Of a DNA stretch of 64,000 nt, positions 9,403 to 21,389 are shown one piece after another. The translations under genes were made by a program, and so were the position numbers. The notes under the pieces were generated by a model, which had not been told where the DNA came from, searched no databases, and was given only the letters and a program-made list of their open reading frames with translations. Where the stretch lies: contig NC_089850.1 of assembly GCF_036373705.1 (NCBI RefSeq), positions 28,097,733 through 28,161,732 of the forward strand, given 5' to 3'. Within the stretch, counting starts at the first letter, position 1, and each line of letters starts with the position of its first letter. Source of the DNA: Amia ocellicauda (taxonomy: Eukaryota; Chordata; Actinopteri; Amiiformes; Amiidae).

Positions 9403-12002
9403 GTACTATTTATGTGAAAATATGTCAGTCTCATTCATGTCTACATGCAAAGTGCTTACTGACTTCTAAGTATGCGCAAACAGTTACTTGATGAGCAAAT
9501 TGGTTGCTGTATAAGTATGTATGCGCAATATTAATACACCTGATTAGATAAATGTTGTTGTTGCAAATTAATTAAGTCCTAGGGGGGTCGCTTAGTGTCA
9601 ATTAGCCAGATGAATGATATCGTTTCACAGGATGAGGATATTGCCGAGCTGTTGTAGGTGGAAATTACAATCTGACAAGTATTAATTAATGTTTTCTCCT
9701 ATAGTAGGCGTTATTACTATTAAACCCGGACAAACTCCATGTCTGAGCATGAGTGAAGACTTCGGGTATGATTGGCTATTGTTTTTATTCTGAAAAATTA
9801 CTTTTTATTGTACTATTTTCGAATGAAGGTGGGTTTTTTGGTTGAGATAATGTGAGCTGTGGGAATTCCCTTTGAAACTCCCTCAAGGAGTCCCTATACG
9901 AGTATTGGGTTTTATAGCTGTTATGACTTGATTTCTGTTGTAATGCAGTGTTTTTAAGGGTATATGGAAACAGGTTCTACCGGTTTTGATGAGAACTGAT
10001 TTTAAAGAAAGGCGATTTATTTAATGGACTGGAATCACATTCATGTGCACAAGCACGAAACGAGCATTGTTGCGTATGTATGTTCTAGATAAACTGCTCA
10101 CTTGTTGAGCTGAATGTGGAACTGGAATATATATGAACTTTCGAAAATCCCCCAAACACGTCCCTGCGTTATATAGACGCATACAGTATTTTAAAGTTAC
10201 ACGCTGTGGCTCTGATACCGCCTAAGCACTTAGATCTGCCCTTTGTTTTGTAGGCATTTTCCAGTTCAAGATTCAAAACAACACTACCATGTTTTTACAT
10301 TTTATTTTTAAATTTTATTTTAGTTTTAGTTCTACAATCCGGAGGAGTGTTGATATTTAATTTTAAAGTTTTACGAACTGTATTATTATTATTAATAATA
10401 ATAATAATAATAAATAATATTAAACAGGGATTTAAATGCAAAGGGAAAATAATGTAATCATCATCGTTATATTTGGACATGAACAGAATGCACTGAAATA
10501 TTGACATGAACAGAATCTTAAATGAAGGCTGAAGGATGTGGTTATCGTGTACAGTATCTTGTAGACCATGAGAAACTGTATTTGCAGTGTTCCCAGCACA
10601 GACGGTTATTAAATGACAAGAAAGAGACCTCTATTTTCACCAAGTCTGAAATAATATAATATTTTGTACCCACTTGCTTAATAGGAATTGTAACCCAGTA
10701 CATGGTGGCATTGTTTGTGTTTGTGTAGAAGAAAGAAGCTCCTGGGGAAAAAACAACTAAAGTGGCCAGTGAAAACAAATTTGTAGTTAGTGGTCGCTTA
10801 GCTGGTGGGTCAATTTTCCCACCAACCTTAACCCCAGTGAGGACTGCATTTCACTCTTGGCTGTTTTCAGCTCAGATGTGAGACTTTCCATCGCTCCCCT
10901 TAACTTGAGCACCATGCCCCAGAGAGAGGCCGAGGCTATCTCTACATCGGTGTCATTCAGATTAGAGCACCCATTTGAATCACAGGATAGCACACACACA
11001 CACACACACTGGGGTTTTGAACAAGCTCTTGTGTTTGTTAATGACTTCTTCTTCAACGATTAGCATTTATGCTACAACATTGCTTGGTAATCAATTCTAT
11101 ATACCTTAGTCTTTCTCTCTCCCCATCCCCATCCTTATCCTTACTTCCTTGTCAGTTATGTCTTCTGTTCAGAATTTAAGAAACATCTTCTATTTTGGCC
11201 TATGACTTTCATAAATGTTCCTAGACATCTTCCCATTAACTGTCAAGAATTCACTCAGCTGGCTACATGTAGCTTTGTTTTAACATTTATTATTTTCTTC
11301 ATTGGAGACGGTTTTCTTTTAGATGCTATAACCTATTAGAATAATTATGGCTTCAAAAAGCAAGAAAGAACATTTAGTCCTGGTTTCGAGACTCTGATCA
11401 GCACTAGTCTTGGCCTACCCAATGTTATTTTAGGTGTTGTAGTATAAGACTAGTGCTTATCGAGGTCTGAAACAAGCTGATAATCTTGAATTCGCTTTTT
11501 TGTTAAATTGTAGATTTCTATGCAGGGCTATCGGGGATACTGTGTAGCTGAATTATGCTTGTTGCTCTTTCTCTTTTACTCAGTGTACTGTGGTAATAGT
11601 GATCACATACATTGCATTGTGATTTCATATTATTACATTATCTTTATGCTGGTACAAATGCACCACAAGTTACCTACAGTTTAAAAGCTTTGTTAACGGC
11701 AAAGATGATAATCAAATAAAGATGTATTAGTATTTTAGTTTATTCTATTCTATTTTTTAAATATTTAACATTCAGTATTTTATAATACTCACTTACACGG
11801 GAAATTACACAAAGGTATTTTGTTTCAATTAACATAATATTTTGTGACTATAATCATAGCAAACCTTTCTAAAGCTATACAGTTATGCACACCTACTGAG
11901 ACATGTCATGGTTCTCTGGAATATTTGAAAAGAAAAAAGTAAAGTACACTTGATCAGGTTTTAAATACACATGGAACCTTAATTGAACGCCTTGTATTAC
12001 AG
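9403..12002 (+). other. Probable intron 1 of stx11 copy 2
   Basis: AT-rich sequence between the GC-rich block and the coding exon, ending in a normal acceptor (tattacag). It contains small TTA/ATA repeats near 10381-10415, a CA run at about 10990-11009 and one small inverted-repeat element at 11379. No coding exon is evident. Confidence 0.55.
11379..11477. mobile_element. Small inverted-repeat element (CCTGGTTTC family), copy A
   Basis: About 99 bp starting CCTGGTTTCGAGAC, with a mirrored right end (GTCTGAAACAAGC). Its inner arms also pair (CACTAGTC and GACTAGTG). A relative of the same length is at 57699-57797. The terminal sequence resembles a widespread fish MITE; no protein is encoded. 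Confidence 0.6.
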
Positions 12003-12007
12003 GGACG

Positions 12008-12883
12008 ATGAAAGACCGACTCGGTGATCTGCAGGTGGTGACCCAGGACTCATCCCACGAGGAGAGGGAGGATGACCCTTCGGCTGTGGAAGATGTAGAG
12101 ATGGAGCAGCAGGCCGTGGTGTTTCAAGATGAACACACCATGGATGACGTCTTTAAAGAGGCGCAGGCGATTCGGCAAGAGATCAGTCACCTTAAGGTGG
12201 ATGTCAAACGCCTGGGCAAGCAGAACACGCGTTTCCTCACGTCTGTGCGGCGGATCAGCAGTATCAAGCGCGACTCCAATGCCATCGCCCGGGACATCAA
12301 GGCCAGGGGAGAAGGCATCTACAAGCGGCTGCAGAAGATGCAGACCCTCAGCAAGGACCTAGAGACCGAGCACGGCCTCAACGCCGCCTTGGTGCGCATG
12401 GTGCGGTCCCAGTACATCTCTCTCACGAACAGCTTTCAGGACGCCATGTTTGAGTACAATGAGGCTGAGATGACCCAGCGGGAGAATTGCAAGACCCGCA
12501 TCCAGAGACAGGTAGAGATCATGGGCAAGGAGGTCACTGGGGATCAGATTGAGGAGATGATCGAGACCGGCAAGTGGAATGTGTTTTCTGAGAATCTGAT
12601 GACCGAAGGGAAAACGTCCCGCTCGGCGCTCAACGAAATAGAGAACCGCCACAAGGAACTGCTGGATTTGGAGAGCCGAATCCGTGAGATCCACAACCTG
12701 TTTTTGCAGATGGCCCTGCTGGTGGAGGAGCAGGGCTGCATGCTGGACAACATCGAAGCCAATGTGAGCTTGACTCAGGAATATGTAGGGAAGGCTACAT
12801 ATCAGATTAAACAAGCCGTGAAATACAAGAAAAAGAACCCCTGCAAACAGCTCTTCTGTGGCTGTTTCCCCTGCTGCAAGTGA
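12008..12883 (+). CDS. stx11: Syntaxin-11-like t-SNARE, tandem copy 2
   Basis: A 291-residue Qa-SNARE encoded in a single exon that begins at 12003. It has an acidic variable N-terminus (to about 38), Habc helices at about 40-160 with VKRLGKQNTRFLTS and SSIKRDSNAIA, a linker with IMGKEVTGDQIEEM, the SNARE motif at about 204-266 with central Q242 (VEEQGCM), and a cysteine-rich tail (FCGCFPCCK) in place of a membrane helix. These features identify the syntaxin-11 branch. It starts MKDRL and keeps more of the mammalian STX11 signature than copy 1, so it may be the more conserved paralogue. It should act in SNARE-mediated exocytosis at a palmitoyl-anchored membrane site. It lies 7.4 kb after copy 1 on the same strand and appears to have its own GC-rich promoter. 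Confidence 0.95.
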   Translation: MKDRLGDLQVVTQDSSHEEREDDPSAVEDVEMEQQAVVFQDEHTMDDVFKEAQAIRQEISHLKVDVKRLGKQNTRFLTSVRRISSIKRDSNAIARDIKARGEGIYKRLQKMQTLSKDLETEHGLNAALVRMVRSQYISLTNSFQDAMFEYNEAEMTQRENCKTRIQRQVEIMGKEVTGDQIEEMIETGKWNVFSENLMTEGKTSRSALNEIENRHKELLDLESRIREIHNLFLQMALLVEEQGCMLDNIEANVSLTQEYVGKATYQIKQAVKYKKKNPCKQLFCGCFPCCK

Positions 12884-13097
12884 GTGGAAATCCTGAGGAT
12901 ATCTATATTTTCTTGTTCCCCACCTCTCCTGTGGCAGCTTCTGAAAATGCAGCGTTCACATTGACAGCGACCAGTTTACTTCTGAGTAGCGTTTGATCTG
13001 TGCTTTGGCTGTGTAAGAGGAGTATATCTGAGTTCAGCTGTGCAGTTGCTTGTGTACCAATTTTGTGGTGACAACAGGAAGTTGTCTTAAGATAAGA

Positions 13098-13098
<1 letters not shown>

Positions 13099-13173
<75 letters not shown>

Positions 13174-13196
13174 ACGCGTGTGTGTATGTGTGTGTC
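13099..13196. repeat. (GT)n(TA)n compound microsatellite
   Basis: A GT run leads into a long TA run and ends in GT-rich sequence, in the 3' flank of stx11 copy 2. The minus-strand frames 12903-13211 and 13087-13326 are artefacts of it. Confidence 0.95.
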
Positions 13197-13580
13197 CTTG
13201 TTTAAAAGCACAAATATTTGCAGGTTGTATTTCTAACACTTCTATTATTAAAGACATTTTGTAGTTATACAAATACTGCAGTACTGTTAGCTGGTGCTGT
13301 GAACTAGCCTCATAGCTTAGTGTCAAACCACAGGAACTTCAATGCAAATGAGCTTGAACTGCTGTGCAGCTTTTTTATTTTTTATTAATCTTCTGAATAC
13401 CAACAGCCATTTTTGCCCTGTTTTTGTCCATATGTTGTATTCTGACATTGAGAGTAGTTTTCTTTCAGGTGTTAAAAATGCAGGTTGAGGTAGAATGAGT
13501 CACGGTTTCTTTGATACGACGAAACACATTGCTATAGTTTGACACTTAACTTTTTTTTTTGGTGCACATCTTTGAAAGGG

Positions 13581-13602
13581 AATATATTTATATCTATCTA
13601 TC

Positions 13603-13637
<35 letters not shown>

Positions 13638-13640
13638 ATA
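13581..13640. repeat. (ATCT)n(TA)n(GT)n compound microsatellite
   Basis: Short ATCT units pass into TA and then about twelve GT repeats. Confidence 0.9.
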
Positions 13641-13713
13641 AAGAACCCTTTTTTAAATGGCTAGAATACAAATTGTACTTTAAAATAACCATTTGCAGGA
13701 TGCAGAAAGTTAT

Positions 13714-13719
13714 AATAAA
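13714..13719 (+). terminator. Candidate polyadenylation signal of stx11 copy 2
   Basis: An AATAAA hexamer about 830 bases after the stop codon; another lies at 13812-13817. Positional evidence only. Confidence 0.35.
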
Positions 13720-16700
13720 AAAGTGAATGTAAAATATTTTATCTGTCTACAGATATGTTACAATATATTTGATATGGGGAAAATTTAAACATTTTAATGT
13801 TTTACATTAAAAATAAAATGTTTTAATATGATTCACATGGGAGTTTTCAGTTTAATATAATTGCACATTGTGGACTAGTTTAATTTCCACAGTCTGCCGT
13901 GTTATATCCCTGTTATTGTTGAAGAATGTTTTCTTTAGGCTGATAAGGCTGATAGGAATACAATAGGAACAGTCAAACCAGGAAGATGAAATGCACATGG
14001 GCAGCGGTATTTGCATTCTCTACCTCATTAGGCCATGTTTGACGTGGCATTTCTGATGTCAGTTTTATTTGCCAGGCAGTATGTCATGCAAATGTGGGGG
14101 CTCGTAGTATCCATGTTATGTTGTGCCTCTTTCAGCAAAATGGATTTGTTGCTCATTTGACCATTGGCACAGTACATTTGTCACAGTTTTTTGATGTGCG
14201 GTCCACATATGGCCTGCATTTATTACTACTACTTTTAGATTCTCAGATGAATGTACTATCAGTAATCCTGCAGATCATGCAAAATGTTTATTTTTCTTCC
14301 ACTTGCTTGGAGCATCATCTAGCAAGTACAAAAATGAGGCCTAGTTCAACTACTCGAATGAAAGCCTATTATTGTAGTCCTAGCAATAGCAATATCTAGG
14401 TATGGCATAGAGTTGTATTTGACTATCAACTGTTGTGCAGCTTTTTCATAAGCTAGCAGTTTTGTTCTGTGTATATATATATATATCAAATGAATGATGT
14501 ATTAATCAAAAATGGAACAATTTTGCTCTGAAATCACCCAGTAGTATAGACTGCTTCAGACTTTACTGCTGTATGGGTGGAACCTCTTATCGGATTAATC
14601 TTTTGCTGACTCTTGGCTGCGAAGGGAAATTAAGGCCTAGTAAAATTTTACTAGGCAGTTTATACAACTTAGTTCATTTTTGTGAACATCTGTAACAAAC
14701 AACATTTGTGAATCCTCAGCTGGACAATTACAGATATTATTGTATTACAGTTTGTTAGGATATTTACAAAGGTGACAAAATAATGAGTTTAAGGAATGCT
14801 TTTGTGCCAGTCACATCTGAACAAAATGTATGAATGTACCTACAGGACTACTGAAGTCAAAGAAAGGTTGTTTTAATCTAGTAACAGTGCAGAAGATCTG
14901 AAAACCTTAAGGACAGGACTCTACAGGCAACACCCCAGTGGAAAGGCATAGCCCTCTCAGTCATAACCATAACCACTCTTACTTTACACTAACAGGTAGA
15001 TCAGTATCATGAATACAATGTATATCTGCAGGTACAAGTCCTGGTTTCTACAGTTTTACACATCAGGAAATCAATATCAATGTTTTACTTTTTATTACTA
15101 TAAATATGTAAATTAAAATTGGTTGTATAGCTTTCATAAAACCCATAGCCAGCGAAACCTGTTTGCTAATGTGTATAGTGTTTCACAATCATCCCTTTCA
15201 TAATTATGTGTATCCACATACTCCATTGTTGGAAAACAAGACCCTATTGCAAAATACTGCGAAAGAAAAAACAACATACATTTACAGGAAGTAATACGGT
15301 GTGATTGATCTCAATCCCACGGTTGCCACAGTGTAGAGTGGTGCTCCACTATGAGACTGTGGCTATTAGTCAAAATCAAAAAGACACAGTGGGCTTTTCT
15401 GTCATGACTGGAAACTCTTCTCAACCCAGGTCCATAGGAGTTTTGCTGCAGGGGGGTATATTTCCTGTAGTGAATTTTCCACTGACTAAGCATTTCAGGT
15501 AACTGCTCAAGAAAACCAAAGCCAAGGTTAAAAAGAAAATCCTAGTATTTGTATTCGTACATTTCACAAAAATATTTGGACCAGTATATGAACTGATGCA
15601 TTAAGCTAAAAACATGCAATATGAGTAGCACAAAACCAGTGTGGAAATGTTCTTGCTAACTGAATGACAAGTGTTCGGCAAAAACCGTTACTGTGGTGTT
15701 CCATTTTAACACCTTCTGAATAAGATGCTGCCCCAGACATCAATACCAGTTCTTAAAGCAGCACGTTGTGACGTTAACATTGGATTTTTTCTAGCTTTTG
15801 CATCCATCATATGTGCATATTGACTATACTGCAGTGATGCATGTTTTGAACTATTGTAAAAAAATAATAATAAAATAAAATACTGATTCACAGTATGAAT
15901 GTGATGTGTACTGTTGTGATGAGGTGCCTAATTGTATGTTTTAGGCCTGTTATTTAGATTCCCTGGTATTTTGCTTTTTGTTTTTATCATGAAAGTATAT
16001 TTTATTGACTACAACTGGTTACTCCACATTCCCAAGAGCAACATGCTTTGAAATACAAAATACAAATCTAGAGAGTCCTTAGAAGGACCTGGATGAAGCT
16101 TTGAACAATTTAAATTAATAATACAAACAAGAAAGTTAAGAGACTTGGCGTTGGCCCACAATGACAGAATTAGGATGAAGCCCCATGTGATTATGAGAGG
16201 ATGATTTAATCATCTCCTCTCACATGTTCTCCACCAACCCATCAGCACATGGAGAGTATGATCACATGCCTGATTCCTCCAGGAAACAGTCAGAGGGGCA
16301 GCTTGTATGAGATTGTCTTTCAGCTTCCCCATCTAAGTTGAATTGCTTAGTTTCAGCATCACCCTAAGCATTGGTGGAATAACCAGTTTTATCTATTTAT
16401 ACTTCTGAAACATACTCCACAAGGAAAACTAAAGGGAACATTGTACAGAACAATCTAATGTGATGATGAAATGGGGATCTTAACAAAGCAAAACTGTTTA
16501 TGTACACAGTGAGCAGCTGAGCTAATATTATTCTTTATGGTGTACACTATTTCAGATAAGACACAAACAATGGGTTATACATCTTTTTGTTGTTTTATGT
16601 ATTCTTCTTGTGATTCATAATATTCATATATAAGTGATCAGACCAAAAATTAATTTTGTAGAAAGAAAGCCTGAACACGAAAACTGACCTGCAGAAGCAT

Positions 16701-17700
16701 ACGAGAGGTTGCACGCCAGGCCCACGTTAGCTTGACTAACTGAACACACTCGGTTCACCTGCTAAACACTAGGCTGATTTGTCACACCTGCCCATCCTTC
16801 AAGTTCCACCCAACTGACTCATCACAAAAGGCACATATTCAGCTTAATCCATTCCTTTAATTTAAGAAGATGAAATGACCTTGTGGGCCACTTAATCACT
16901 CCAGACAGATGCTAAAGGATGGCAAAGGAGTTCTCTTTCAAGTCAAAAAACAATCATCGGTGGGAATCATGTCACACTTGTGGGAGACTCCCTGAGCTGC
17001 CAATAGGCTCATCAGGGTGACTGAGAAAAACTGCGTCTCTTTTGCTTCTTCTCCGAACCTCTGAAAAGCTATTTCTTAGCTAAAATAACTGTATCGAGTA
17101 CTGTGCGCTACCTGCTCACTGCGGCTGCAGTGGAAGCTGGCTCTCGCCTGTTCCTGATGTGTACAGTATGATATTTCTTGCCTTTCAGACTTGAACTTGT
17201 TCCAGGGTTCAGTTTAGTCTATCATTGTTACAACTTTACGTCTAACACGTTTGACTGAATTCCTACTGTTGTTGGCTGTTCCTGTTTCATTGTTAACATC
17301 TAATATTGTATTATCACAGCTCAGTTACTTAGTTATTTCCTTATACACATGAACTCGCACTGAGGCCTTTAACCTCTGGGCTGGGCTGGTTACCGTTTAC
17401 GCCTGACTTGTTCCAAAGCTGTAGGCATCGTTATGATTGTTCTCTGTGTTTTGAGTACAGCTGCTGCTGATTTGTCTCACCCTGGGGCTCTGGTCACTGT
17501 TCAGTCCGCCACTGTTACAATGGGGTCTGACTCAAAACTGGGGAAGCGGCCTCTTGTATGCTTTCATACCCATAGTTCTCCTGCCCTCTTTTCTGGAGAA
17601 GATCAGGAGACAGAGAGAGAGTGACATTCTTTCTGGTTGCTGCTTGCTGGCCTCGTAGACCCTGGTTCCTGTAGCAAATTAATCTGCTGTTACATTCTTA
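13720..17700. other. Intergenic DNA, no gene seen
   Basis: AT-rich non-coding sequence. Small open frames (14094-14399, 15305-15502, 15706-15891, 17433-17624) have no recognisable features. A perfect 22-bp palindrome lies at 14635-14656. Confidence 0.6.
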
Positions 17701-17744
17701 TGTATTTATTTTACTATAATTATCACCTCATATAAACTGCTGTG

Positions 17745-17890
17745 TGTTGTGATCAGCTACCAATCAGCGGCTCACAGACACTGACAGTCCTCTACTCTGA
17801 TTGGCCGGGACTGGAGATGGAAGAATCCAATAAATAACCGAGACCCAGTTTCCACTCGTGTGAGTCGGACAGTACAGTGTGTGTAATGTG
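17745..17890. promoter_or_regulatory. CCAAT-box-rich promoter-like segment
   Basis: Two CCAAT boxes in opposite orientation (CCAATCAG at 17760-17767 and CTGATTGGCC at 17797-17806) stand about 37 bp apart, followed by an AATAAATAAC TATA-like stretch near 17829. No recognisable gene follows in either direction except the zinc-finger relic. Confidence 0.35.
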
Positions 17891-18147
17891 TGTAAGTGTG
17901 GAAAAAGTTGTTTCACAGAGAGAGGTCGATGCAAAAGGTATCAGTTTATCCAGTGTGATTTCAGCAGGGCGGCAATCAACAGCTGTCAGATGGCCTCGGG
18001 GATTTCTTGTGTCTCGTCTTGACTTTTTACCTGTTGAGCTCTTTCCCCGCGGCGCGCCCCACAGCTTGGGACCCTGGACTCGCGTATAGGGATGATACGG
18101 TTTTGAAGGCCCGCCTCCAAGCCCGAGGCCCTAGACAATTGCCTACC

Positions 18148-18285
18148 CTGCCCACACTCACTGCGCTGGTAGGGCTTCTCTTCAGCGTCCTGGTGCTGCA
18201 CTGTGGGAAGGTGTCCTGACTGATGTAGCAGAGGAGATCCTGAGAAGTGATTCTGCCTTTGGAATGCCTCCTCACCAGTTAGGGC
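18148..18285 (-). pseudogene. C2H2 zinc-finger relic
   Basis: Minus-strand translation gives HQSGHLPTVQHQDAEEKPYQ followed by RSECGQG. This matches the helix/linker/next-finger pattern of tandem C2H2 zinc fingers (QSGHL..HQR.H.GEKPYQCSECGK), but the first Cys of the second finger is Arg and the spacing of the last His pair is disturbed. An earlier C-x2-C (HCTEC) may be the start of the first finger. The frame has no intact finger and no gene around it, so it is read as a decayed fragment. Confidence 0.4.
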
Positions 18286-18345
18286 GCATTCAGTACAATG
18301 ACCTCCTCCTTCATACATACAAACGTCATCATACGCCAGGAGCAC

Positions 18346-19445
18346 ACCTGCTTGGACAGAACACTGTTAACATTTAAAATTCTTTAATATCCATATTAAT
18401 GATCTGCTGGTTAATAATTGAAACATACACATGTAGTTAAACACAGAAATGTTCATTTTGACAAGCAAGTGTGGTTTTGAAGTCCTATCTTGGCATTATG
18501 TACAAATACAGTTTAATTTAATACAATTGCTTCCTATAATGAGACGACAGTGTTGCAGTAATTCACTATCTTTCCAATAGGTTGAAGTCTAACATGATAT
18601 TATCACAGTTAACTTCTCTCAGTAGACTTTTACTTTTAACATTTGCCTGTTGTACTTCAGGAAATGTAGTTTCTGTAGTTTAGTATAACAATGTAAATGT
18701 CTAGCTATACATCTTCATAAGTTACACACTGGACACATACCCACAATCAACATTTGTTTACAGAAGAAATAAGTTCAAAAGTAAGGAAGCAAACCAATGT
18801 AATGGTTTGTGTTATTGCAGCAATCAGTAAAAAATCAACTAAAGCTGTTGTAAAGCTGTAACTGTTGTAATTCCTTTCTTACGCAATTATGGGATATAAA
18901 TGTAGAATACAAAGTGTATGCAATTCAGAGATTAAACAGAAAACGGAGATGTAGTTTCCACAGCCATTACAAAATTGTGGGAATTAAATTGTGTGATATT
19001 ATTTTCTCAAACAGAAATCACATTAATTACATGTCAATGCTTATTTCAGTTTAGGTTGTTAATTGTGCCAGTGTAGTTAATCAAGTCAGGATTTATTAAG
19101 TCTACCAAATATAGCTGACGTGCAATTCACTAAATCTTTCTCACGCAAATGTTCATAATATTACTGGGCTTTTTCAATAAGAAAATCATAGAACACATCG
19201 TATTGATCACTTTTATTGATAAATAAGTATGATTATGCAAGGGATGCTTTCTGTCATTACATTCCACAGCACATCTGTTTTAATACATGAAGCTATGTCA
19301 ATATATGGTGTTATAAATGTATTCAAATGTCTTGAAACTATATGATAAAATGCATTCCTTTCAGTTGCAATTGCATAAGTGTGTTAATTGAAATACGCCA
19401 GAAATAAGAGATTAGTACGATAATACACTTCCACGCTTCCATATA
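18346..19445. other. Intergenic DNA, no gene seen
   Basis: AT-rich single-copy-looking sequence with no open frame worth reporting and no clear repeat. Confidence 0.6.
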
Positions 19446-20663
19446 CACTCACCTAAAGCATTATTAGGAACACCATACTAATACTGTGTTTGATTCCCTT
19501 TCGCCTTCAGAACTGCCTTCATTCTACGTGGCATTGATTCAACAAGGTGCTGAAAGCATTCTTTAGAAATGTTGGCCCATATTGATAGGATAGCATCTTG
19601 CAGTTGATGGAGATTTGTGGGATGCACATCCAGGGCACGAAGCTCCCGTTCCACCACATCCCAAATATGCTCTATTGGGTTGAGATCTGGTGACTGTGGG
19701 GGCCAGTTTAGTACAGTGAACTCATTGTCATGTTCAAGAAACCAATTTGAAATGATTCGACCTTTGTGACATGGTGCATTATCCTGCTGGAAGTAGCCAT
19801 CAGAGGATGGGTACATGGTGGTCATAAAGGGATGGACATGGTCAGAAACAATGCTCAGGTAGGCCGTGGCATTTAAACGATGCCCAATTGGCACTAAGGG
19901 GCCTAAAGTGTGCCAAGAAAACATCCCCCACACCATTACACCACCACCACCAGCCTGCACAGTGGTAACAAGGCATGATGGATCCATGTTCTCATTCTGT
20001 TTACGCCAAATTCTGACTCTACCATCTGAATGTCTCAAGAGAAATCGAGACTCATCAGACCAGGCAACATTTTTCCAGTCTTCAACTGTCCAATTTTGGT
20101 GAGCTTGTGCAAATTGTAGCCTCTTTTTCCTATTTGTAGTGGAGATGAGTGGTACCCGGTGGGGTCTTCTGCTGTTGTAGCCCATCCGCCTCAAGGTTGT
20201 ACGTGTTGTGGCTTCACAAATGCTTTGCTGCGTACCTCGGTTGTAACGAGTGGTTATTTCAGTCAAAGTTGCTCTTCTATCAGCTTGAATCGGTCGGCCC
20301 ATTCTCCTCTGACCTCTAGCATCAACAAGGCATTTTCGCCCACAGGACTGCCGCATACTGGATGTTTTTCCCTTTTCACACCATTCTTTGTAAACCCTAG
20401 AAATGGTTGTGCGTGAAAATCCCAGTAACTGAGCAGATTGTGAAATACTCAGACCGGCCCGTCTGGCACCAACAACCATGCCACGCTCAAAATTGCTTAA
20501 ATCACCTTTCTTTCCCATTCAAACATTCAGTTTGGAGTTCAGGAGATTGTCTTGACCAGGACCACACCCCTAAATGCATTGAAGCAACTGCCATGTGATT
20601 GGTTGGTTAGATAATTGCATTAATGAGAAATTGAACAGGTGTTCCTAATAATCCTTTAGGTGA

Positions 20664-20666
<3 letters not shown>
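19446..20666 (-). mobile_element. DD36E Tc1/mariner transposon, copy 2 (Incomer-like)
   Basis: A complete 1,221-bp element with the same ~29-bp inverted ends as copy 1 (one mismatch in the left end) and TA duplications at 19444-19445 and 20667-20668. The right flank continues as a pure TA run. It carries a full transposase frame on minus. Confidence 0.95.
19478..20518 (-). CDS. Tc1/mariner DD36E transposase, copy 2
   Basis: A 346-residue uninterrupted transposase and the best candidate in the window for a functional one. The helix-turn-helix region is complete (GFSRTTISRVYKEW). Catalytic residues are D155 (AWSDESRF), D246 (QQDNAPCH) and E283 (DLNPIEHIWD), with 36 residues between the last two instead of the 34 of classical Tc1. 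A GGGGVMVWGMFSW stretch lies between the first two acids, as in the family. It keeps the Thr that copy 1 has lost. Its presence with near-identical copies in 60 kb suggests recent activity. Confidence 0.96.
   Translation of the reverse strand: MGKKGDLSNFERGMVVGARRAGLSISQSAQLLGFSRTTISRVYKEWCEKGKTSSMRQSCGRKCLVDARGQRRMGRPIQADRRATLTEITTRYNRGTQQSICEATTRTTLRRMGYNSRRPHRVPLISTTNRKKRLQFAQAHQNWTVEDWKNVAWSDESRFLLRHSDGRVRIWRKQNENMDPSCLVTTVQAGGGGVMVWGMFSWHTLGPLVPIGHRLNATAYLSIVSDHVHPFMTTMYPSSDGYFQQDNAPCHKGRIISNWFLEHDNEFTVLNWPPQSPDLNPIEHIWDVVERELRALDVHPTNLHQLQDAILSIWANISKECFQHLVESMPRRMKAVLKAKGNQTQY

Positions 20667-20703
<37 letters not shown>
20667..20703. repeat. (TA)n microsatellite
   Basis: A pure TA run between the right end of the DD36E element and the left end of the next inverted-repeat element. 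Confidence 0.95.
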
Positions 20704-20706
<3 letters not shown>

Positions 20707-20964
20707 GGCTGGGCGATATGACTTAAAAATAATAGACGTTTGGGCGATGCACGATATATATCTCGATATTTCTTGTTTATATCCACTCAAGCCACAAAAT
20801 AAGACCAAAGACATTCAAACTACAAGTATTTCGTTAATCCTTCAATAAGCAAAACTAACAAATACTACATGCAGGCTGTCATGGTAAATATATGCAGAAT
20901 GCAACACATTACAGGGCAAGTGCTGTGTGATTATTGTTTACTATTACCTGTGTTATGTTGTTAT

Positions 20965-20967
<3 letters not shown>

Positions 20968-21025
<58 letters not shown>

Positions 21026-21026
21026 T
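20968..21026. repeat. (TA)n(CA)n compound microsatellite
   Basis: A TA run passing into a CA run, inside the inverted-repeat element. Confidence 0.95.
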
Positions 21027-21346
21027 CCCGTCTAAAAACAGTCCATATTCACCGATGTCTCAAAAATTATTTATTAGAGAAAAAGTGAACATCATATGGC
21101 TGACGCGTTTCGACTTCTCTTCCTCTTCCATCTATACATATACACAGTATGATTTACTGTCGCATAACCACAATAACACCAGTAATAGTGATCACGCAAC
21201 ACATGCGCAGTAAAGGTCCAGATTCAGGCAGATTGAGCACAGCCGGGTCTATAGCGGCGCATTAACATCTGCTGGACAGACGTTTCTCCTGTAACTGTCG
21301 CGTCTCGATTCTGCTTACCGGTACAGCATGTGTTAATACAAAATAG

Positions 21347-21347
21347 T

Positions 21348-21387
<40 letters not shown>
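21347..21387. repeat. (AAT)n microsatellite
   Basis: About thirteen AAT units in a row. Confidence 0.95.
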
Positions 21388-21389
<2 letters not shown>

